Notes under the pieces: model-generated
Database searches by the model: none
Seen by the model: the letters and a program-made list of their open reading frames with translations, nothing else
Told to the model about the DNA's origin: nothing
Assembly: GCA_034336665.1 (NCBI GenBank)
Contig: CM067589.1
Coordinates: forward strand, 454,765-518,764
Reading direction: 5' to 3'
Length of the DNA stretch: 64,000 nt
Origin: Luscinia megarhynchos
Lineage: Eukaryota; Chordata; Aves; Passeriformes; Turdidae
Made by a program: the position numbers and the translations under genes
Shown here: positions 24,301 through 33,300 of the stretch, one piece after another
Position numbering within the stretch: position 1 is the stretch's first letter
Layout: each line of letters starts with the position of its first letter

Positions 24301-27300
24301 GGCCCAGGGACCGGTGACACTGCTGGCCCAGGGGCAGGTGACGGGCAGGTGACACTGATGGCCAGGGGATGGGTGACTCTTCTGGCCAGGTGACCAGTGA
24401 CCCTGCTGGCCAGATGACCAGTGACACTCCTGGCCAGGTGACCAGTGACCCTGCTGGCCATGTGACCAGTGACTCTGCTGGCCAAGTGACCAGTGACCCT
24501 GCTGGCAGTGACCCTGCTGGCCAAGTGACCAGTGACACTCTGGCCAGATGACCAGTGACTCTGCTGGCCAAGTGACCAGTGACTCTTCTGGCCAGGTGAC
24601 CAGTGACACTCCTGGCCATGTGACCAGTGACTCTTCTGGCCAGGTGACCAGTGACCCTGCTGGCCAAGTGACCAGTGACACTCCTGGCCAGATGACCAGT
24701 GACACTCCCGGCCAGGTGACCAGTGACTCTTCTGGCCAGGTGACCAGTGACCCCTGCTGGCCAGGTGACCAGTGACACTCCTGGCCAGGTGACCAGTGAC
24801 CCTGCTGGCCACGTGACCAGTGACACTCCTGGCCAGATGACCAGTGACACTCCTGGCCAAGTGACCAGTGACCCTGCTGACAGTGACTCTGTTGGCCAAG
24901 TGACCAGTGACCCTGCTGGCCAGATGACCAGTGACACTCCCGGCCAGGTGACCAGTGACACTCCTGGCCAGATGATCAGTGACCCTGCTGGCCAAGTGAC
25001 CAGTGACCCTGCTGGCCAAGTGACCAGTGACTCTGCCAGCAGCCCAGTGGCCAAAGCCACCAGCGCACAGCCACCCCCATCCCGGGGCCGTGGCCACCCC
25101 GAGCCCCGCCGTGGCCACCCCGAGCCCCGCCGCAGCCCCGGGCTCCCGCTCCCTCCGACGGGCCGTGTTTGACTCCCCAGGTGTTTCAGCGGAGCTCTGC
25201 CTCCCCTCCCCTCCCCCTCGAGGCCGCGTCCCCGGGCCGCTCCGGCTGCCGGCCCAGCGGAGCCGCAGCCCCAGCACGGAAGGTAACAGCTCCACGGGGC
25301 TGCGCTCTCACCGCCTTCCTCCTCTTCTCCGCTCACTTCTGCTTTTCCTTCTCTGATTTAACCCACTAATGGCCGGCTTGTCTCCTCACTGCCTCGCTCA
25401 CGCCGCCGGACGCAGCACTAACCCACGGCCGCGGCTCCCGGGGCGCTCCCGGGCCGGGCCGGCACCGCACCGGGCACTGCGGGCCCGGAGGGCGGGCGGG
25501 GCATGGGGACCCCGGGGGGTGGGTCTGCCTGGGTCGGGTGAGGCTGCAGCGCAGCTCAACTGATCTCCGTGCTGGGCTCTGGGGTGGAGAGAGCCCGGAG
25601 AGAGGCTGGGGTGGGGCAGGGGAGGCACAGGGTGGAGCAGGGAATGCACAGGAAGGAGCAGGGAATGCTCAGGGTGGGGAGAGCAGGAGGAAAATGCCTG
25701 GAGAATGGCTGGGATGGGGCAGGGAATGCCCAGGGTGGAGCAGGGAATGCCCAGGATGGAGCAGGGAATGCACAGGATGGAGCAGGGAATGCACAGGGTG
25801 GAGCAGGGAATGCTCAGGGTGGAGCAGGGAATGCTCAAGATGGAACAGGGAATGCACAGGATGGAGAGAACTGGAGGAAAATGCCTGGAGAGTGGCTGGG
25901 ATGGAGCAGGAAAGGCACAGGGTGGAGCACGGAATGCCCAGGGTGGAGCAGGGAATGCACAGGGATGGAGCAGGGAATGCCCAGGGTGGAGCAGGGAATG
26001 CTCAGGGTGAAACAGGGAATGCACAGGGTGGAGAGAACTGGAGGAAAATGCCTGGAGAGTGGCTGGGATGGGGCAGGGAATGCTCAGGATGGGGCAGGGA
26101 ATGCTCAGGATGGAGCAGGAAAGGCACAGGGTGGAGCAGGGAATGCCCAGGGTGGAACAGGGAAGGCACAGGGTGGAGAGAACTGGAGGAAAATGCTCTG
26201 GATCCCAGTGGGACGTAGGGCTGGACAGGAGGGAGCTGAGCATCCCTGTCCATTCCCTGTCCATGCTCTGGATCCCTGTGGGATGTCAGGGCTGGGCAAG
26301 AGGGAATTGAACTTCCCTTTCCATGCTCTGATCCCAGAGGGATGGTACGGATGGAGGAGGGAGCTGAGCATCCCTTTCCAGTCCCTGTCCATGCTCTGGA
26401 TCCCTGTGGGATGTAGGGCTGGGCAAGAGGGAATTGAACATCCCTTTCCAGCCCCTGTCCATGCTCCTGTGGGATGTCAGAGCTCGAGGAGGGAGCTGAG
26501 CCCCTCTCCATTCCCTGTCCATGCTCAAAATCCCGATGGGATTTATGGGATCAGCTGGAGGGAGCTGAGCCCCTCTCCAGCTTCTCTCCCCTGTCCATGC
26601 TGTGAATCCCGATGGGATTTATGGGATGGGGAGGAGGGAGCTGAACATCCCTGTCCAGTCCCTGTCCACGCTCCTGTGGGATATAGGGCTGGTGGAGGGA
26701 GCTGAACATCCCTTTTCAGTCCCTGGCCATGCTCTGGATCCAGTGGGATGTCAGGGCTGGAGGAGGGAGCTGAGCCCCTCTCCATTCCCTGTCCATGCTC
26801 AAAATCCCGATGGGATTTATGGGATCAGCAGGAGGGAGCTGAACATCCCTGTCCATTCTCTGTCCATGCTGCGAATCCAGATGGGATTTATGGGATGGGG
26901 AGGAGGGAGCTGAGCCCCCCCGTCCAGTCCTTTCCCGTGCTCCTGTGGGATGTCAGGGCTGGAGGATGGAGCTGAACATCCCTGTCCAATCCCTGTCCAT
27001 GCCATAAATCCCGATGGGATTTATGGGATCAGCAGGAGGGAGCTGAGCCCCTCTCCAGTCCTTTCCCACGCTTCTGTGGGATGTCAGAGCTCGAGGAGGG
27101 AGCTGAGCCCCTCTCCATTCCCTGTCCATGCTCAAAATCCCGATGGGATTTATGGGATCAGCAAGAGGGACCCGAGCCCCCCTTCCCTTCCCAAACTCCC
27201 TCCTGCAACTCTGCCATGCCCGGCAGCACCGGCACGGGGGGGACCCCAACACTTGGTAGCACCCCGAGGTGCCTCCCCAGACAAACCCCGCTGCCTGCTG

Positions 27301-30300
27301 GCCCCTGTAACGTGTCTGAATTCTCTACCCAGGAGCCGCAGGCAGCCCCGGCCAGCCGGGCGTTCTCCCTGCCCCAGATCGTGCTCACCGAGTGGGTGTC
27401 GGAGCCTCCGTCCCCCGAAGCCGAGCCGGAGCTGTGGCTGCCACCCGAGGGGACAAGCAGCTCCCCAAAATCCCCTCCAGCCCCGCGCCCCGCCCCCGGC
27501 AGCGCATCCCGGGAATTTCCTTCGGCAGCCCCGCCTTTCCCGCGGGATAAAACGGGGGGACAAGGAGGCAGCGACAACATTTGTCCCCAAATTTCCGTGG
27601 CCGCACAGCCTCCTCAGAGCCGCGGGGAAGGTGAGGGTGCCGGGATCATGCCCGAAATTCCCCATGGGGATCCCCAAAAGGAGCCAGGCTCTCTCCTGGA
27701 CACTCCACGGCATCCCCGGGACGGGATGGAGCAGCTCCAGCTGCCGGGGAGGTGACGGAGGGACTCTGCAAACGCCACTTGTCCCCCGAGCGCCACGCGG
27801 CTCCGGGTAAAAACGAGATTTATGAGGACACCTACCAGAGACTGGACAGCCTGGAGGAAACCATCCGCGAGCTGGAAATGACCATCAGCGAGATCAGCAG
27901 CCACCCCGCCGTGGAGTTCGTGCTCTCCAAGGACGCAGCGGGATCCGAGGAGGTCGGGAGAGGCTTTGGGGACCTCGGGCACGGTGACACCGCGCTGGAC
28001 CTGAGCCGGGCCAAGGATGGCGCTGCCAGGAGTCCCGTTCCCAGCAGGACCAAGCCAGCGCTGCTCCCCAAGCCGCAGCTGCCCCCCGGCGCTGGCCAGG
28101 TTCATTTTCTCTTCTCCCCCGCGCCCTGCTCTGCCCTGGATTCGCTCTGGTGTCTCTTCCTCCGCCTGCTCCCTCTCTGTGACTCCTCCTCCGGGCTGAG
28201 CCGAGGTGTGGAAACGGATCTTCCTCTTCTCCCCGACTCCTGCGGGGTTTTGGGAAGGGCAGGAGTGAGCGAGGCAGGAGCTGGCAGCGGGAAGGGAGAT
28301 GGAGCTGGCTGCTGCTGGCTGGTCCCGTCCTGGAATTAGACTCGGGGTGAGGGGGATTCTTCCACACCCTGTCGGGTTTTTGGAGCAGCAGGCATCCCAC
28401 GGGGTCCAGGAGCATCCCACGGGGTCCAGGAGCATCCCACGGGGTCCAGGAGCATCCCACGGGGTCCAGGAGAATCCCACGGGGTCCACAAGGATCCCAA
28501 AGGCTCCAGGATCATCCCAAAGGCTCCAGGATCATCCCATGAGATCCAAGAGCATCCCAAGTGATCCAAGAGCATCCCAAAGGCTCCATGAGCACCCCAA
28601 GGGACCCAAGAGCATCCCAAAGGGTCCAAGAGCATCCCACGGGGTCCAGAAACATCCCACGGGGTCCAAGAGCATCCCACGGGGTCCACAAGGATCCCAA
28701 AGGCTCCAGGATCATCCCATGAGATCCAAGAGCATCCCAAAGGCTCCGTGAGCATCCCACGGGATCCAAGAGCATCCCAAAGGGTCCAGGAGCATCCCAC
28801 GGGGTCCACAAGGATCCTAGGGGTCTGTGAGCATCCCATGGGGTCCACGAGCAGCCCACGGGATCCAGGAATATCCCAAGGGATCCACGAGCATCCCAAA
28901 GGGTCCACTAGCATCCCACAGGGTCCAGGATCATCCCATGGGATCCAAGAGCATCCCAAGGGATCCACGAGCATCCCAGGGGGTCCATGAGCATCCCACG
29001 GGGTCCACGAGCACCCCACGGGGTCCAGGAAGCATCCCAAGGGATCCACGAGCATCCCAAAGGCTCCAGGAGCATCCCACAGGGGTCCACGAGCATCCCA
29101 CGGGGTCCACAGGTATCCTAAGGGGTCCGTGAGCATCCCACGGGGTCCACGAGCATGCCAAAGAGTCCACGAGCATCCCACAGGGTCCAGAAGCATCCCA
29201 AGGGAACCACGAGCATCCCAAAGGCTCCAGGATCATCCCAGGGGGTCCAGGAGCATCCCAAGGGATCCAGGGATCATCCCATGGGATCCAAGAGCATCCC
29301 ACGGGGTCCACAAGTATCCTAAGGGGTCCGTGAGCATCCCACGGGGTCCACGAGCACCCCACGGGGTCCAGAAGCATCCCAAGGGAACCACGAGCATCCC
29401 ACAGGGTCCAGGATCATCCCACGGGGTCCAAGAGCATCCCACAGGGTCCACAGGGAGCCCAAAGGCTCCAGGAGCATCCCAAGGGATCCACGAGCATCCC
29501 AGGAGGTCCAAGAGCACCCCACGGGCTCAGCCAGCCCTGGGTGCTCACGCACCACTCTCAGTTTCACCATCTTGCATTAAATCCCTCTCCTCATGAGCGG
29601 CAGCCAGAGCCTGGCAGACGTTTCTCCTAATCAAACCACAGCCCGAGCTCCCTGAAGCCATCCCAAATCGCTTTCTGCTGGAATCCAGCTGAAAATCTGG
29701 GAAAAAAAACAAAACAGGGAGGGGAGAAAAATGTCCTGAGCTCTGCTGCGACATCAACCTGCTCCTTTATTAACTGCCAGCGCTGGGAAATAAATCTCAT
29801 TTTGCGTTTGGAGCCGTTCTCTCCCTCCTCGGGGGGCTCTCACTGCAATTTTCAATTTTCCCGCTGTTTTTTTGGGGATTTTTTTTTTGGTTTTTTGGGG
29901 GTTTTTTTTGTTTATTTGGGGTTTTTTGGGTTTTTGGAGATTTTTTTCTTTTTGTTTTTTGTTTGGTTGGGTTTTTTGGGGAGTTTTGTGGGAGGTTTTA
30001 AGGTTTTTTTTGTTTTGTTTTTTGTTTTTGGGGGGTTTTTTGTTTGGGGTTTTTTTTGTTTTTGTTTTTTTGAGGATTTTTTTCTTTTTGTTTTTTGTTT
30101 GGTTGGTTTTTTTGGGGAGTTTTGTGGGGGGGTTTAGGTTTGTTTTTCTTGTTTTTTGTTTTTTGGAGTTTTTTTGTTTGTTTGGGTTTTTTTTGATTTT
30201 TGGTTTTTTGAGGATTTTTTTCTTTTTGTTTTTTGTTTGGTTGGTTTTTTGGGGAGTTTTGTGAGGGGTTTTAGGGCCTGGGGTTTTTCCTTTTTGCTTT

Positions 30301-33300
30301 TTGTCTTTTTGGGGCTCTTTGTTTGGGGGTTTTTTTGGTTTTTGTTTTTTTGGGGATTTTTTTCTTTTTTGTTTTTTGTTTGGTTGTTTTTTTGGGAGAG
30401 TTTTATGGGGGATTTTAGGTTTGGGGGTTTTTGGGGTGGTTTTTTTTGCTTTTTGTTTTTGTTTTTGTTGGGGTTTTTTTTGTTTGTTTGGTTTTGGTTT
30501 TGGGGTTTTTTTGGGTTTTTTTTACGGGAAGTGGAGCTGCAGGATGGATTTATGCCTGGGGCTGGGGCAAAGCCAGGCTCAGGGTTTAGGCAGGATGGTT
30601 CAGCCCTAAACCTGAGCAGGGCTGGTGTCACCCTCCGAGGATCCTGCGCTGCTTGGGGCGATCCCCAGCGCCGGGAGTGCTGCGGGTGCGGGATTTCAGG
30701 ATTCTGAGGATCCTCCTGGCTCTCTTCCAGCTGATTTTCCACGATTTCCTCGCGCTGCGGGTGCGGGAATCCCAAGGGCTTCACCTGATTTCCCAGCCTG
30801 GGGACAGGACAGGCAGGAGGGATGTCCCCAGCAGGGGAGGTGACACGCGTGGCGTGTGGCACCGCCCTCACCGCTGCTCTGGCGGTTCTCTGTATCCACA
30901 TCTGTGCACATCTGTCAATAAACTCCTCTGTATTCCCACCGCCGCCGTTCCCACCTGGAATCTGCTTCTGCCGCCGCCTCTTTCCCTCTCTCGGGGTTTC
31001 CTGTCCCGCCCTCCGTGTCCCGGTTTTTTTTTGCCGTGTCTGCCCTAAACTCCCTCTGGGGTGGCTCCCGGTAAGTCCCGACCCGGTTCGGAGCTCATCC
31101 TCACCTGGCACCGTCACCGCAGCGCTGGTTTCGGCGCAGCTCCAGGTAGAGGGAGGGTTCCCACACGCGATTTTAACCCTTTCCTGGCGGGTTTTTTGTA
31201 CCCTGCAGAGCGGTGGCGTCTCCATCCCGGCCATGAAGGTGGTGAACCCGGCGTCGCGGCTGAAGCAGGGCCAGCAGGGCAGCCCCGACAAGGGCAAGCA
31301 CATCAAGCAGCGCATGGAGTACATGCGGATCCAGGGCCAGCAGCAGGTACTGCGCCCCTAAAACCCGCCCGGGCCAGCCCGAGGCGGGGACACGCCCAGG
31401 GTGGTGATTTTTGGGATGCTCGAGGCCCTGGCAGCGCCCCCGGGCACGGCCCGAGGCGGGGACACTCCCAGGGTGGTGATTTTAGAGTGATCCGATTTCC
31501 TGGTCTGCCCCAAAATCCAGGAGGGGAAGGGTTTGGAGGCATCTGATTTTCTCCATTTCCCAAAAATCCAGGAGGGGAAGGGTTTGGAGTGATCCCATTT
31601 CCTGCTCTGCCCCAAAATCCAGGAGGGGAAGGGTTTGGAGGGATCTGATTTTCTCCATTTCCCCAAAATCCAGGAGGTGAAGGGTTTGGAGTGATCCCAT
31701 TTCCTGCTCTGCCCCAAAAATCCAGGAGGGGAAGGGTTTGGAGGGATCTGATTTTCTGCACTGCCCCAAAATCCAGGAGGATCTGATGGAAATGAAGGGT
31801 TTGGGGGGATCCAATTTTCCTGCTCTGCCCCAAAATCCAGGAGGATCTGGTAGAAAGGGAAGAGTTTAGGTGGATCCCATTTCCTGCAATTTCCCAAAAT
31901 CCAGGAGGATCTGGTGGAAAGGGAAGGGTTTGGAGTGATCCCATTTCCTGCAATTTCCCAAAATCCAGGAGGGGAAGGGTTTGGAGGGAACCCATTTCCT
32001 GCTCTGCCCCAAAAATCCAGGAGGGGAAGGGTTTGGAGGGATCTGATTTTCTGCACTGCCCCAAAATCCAGGAGGGGAAGGGTTTGGAGGGATTTGGTTT
32101 TCTGCACTTCCCCAAAATCCAGGAGGATCTGATGGAAATGAAGGGTTTGGGGGGATCCAATTTTCCTGCTCTGCCCCAAAATCCAGGAGGATTTGGTAGA
32201 TAGGGAAGAGTTTAGGTGGATCCCATTTCCTGCAATTTCCCAAAATCCAGGAGGATCTGGTGGAAAGGGAAGGGTTTTCGGGGATCCCATTTCCTGCAAT
32301 TTCCCAAAATCCAGGAGGGGAAGGGTTTGGAGGGAACCCATTTCCTGCACTGCCCCAAAATCCAGGCGGGGAAGGGTTTGGAGGGATTTGGTTTTCTGCA
32401 CTTCCCCAAAATCCAGGAGGATCTGATGGAAATGAAGGGTTTGGGGGGATCCAATTTTGCTGCTCTGCCCCAAAATCCAGTAGGATCTGGTAGAAAGGGA
32501 AGAGTTTAGGTGGATCCCATTTCCTGCAATTCCCCAAAATCCAGGAGGGAAAGGGCTTGGAGGGATCTGATTTTCTGTGATTCCCCAAAATCCAGGAGGG
32601 GAAGGGTTTGGAGTGATCCCATTTCCTGCAATTTCCCAAAATCCAGGAGGGGAAGAATTTGGAGGGATCTGATTTTCTGTGATTCCCCAAAATCCAGGAG
32701 GGGAAGAATTTGGAGGGATCCCATTTCCTGCTCTGCCCCAAAATCCAGGAGGGAAAGAATTTGGAGTGATCCCATTTCCTGCTCTGCCCCAAAATCCAGG
32801 AGGGGAAGGGTTTGGGGGTTTTTTGGGGGATTTTTGGGACTGGATTTTCTCTTCCTTGGTGCCTCCTTGGTTTTGGCTGGCACGGCGGGGTTGGGGACAA
32901 AGGGACGCGGTTGTTGAGGGGCAGGAAAAGCTCTTGTCACCCTCTGGGGGTTGGGGACACGGTTTGGTCACAGGCTCGCCGCCCTTTGTCCCCAAGCGCT
33001 CGGTGACATCACTGCCCTGACGGGGTTGTCCCCTCGCCCCGGGGGGACAGTGCCACCTCCTGCTGGTGACGAGGGTGGCAGCGCCGCGTGAGCTCTGGGG
33101 ATGGGGATTCCCTCTCTGGGATCCTGCCCCGGGAGGTTTTGGGGTGCGGGGACTCCCCCCCTGTCCCACAGAAGCAGCTTGCGGGTGTCCCGGGGGGTGG
33201 TGGCGCTTTGGGGACAGGGTGAGCGGGCCACAGCAGCTGGAAGAGAAGCGTTTTGGGGCGTTTTGGGGCGTTTTGGGGCGTTTTGGGGCGTCCCCAGCAG

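Noticed and set aside
29866..30525. Telomere-like TTTTGGGG sequence
   Set aside because: Irregular run lengths and no TTAGGG; vertebrate telomere sequence is absent.
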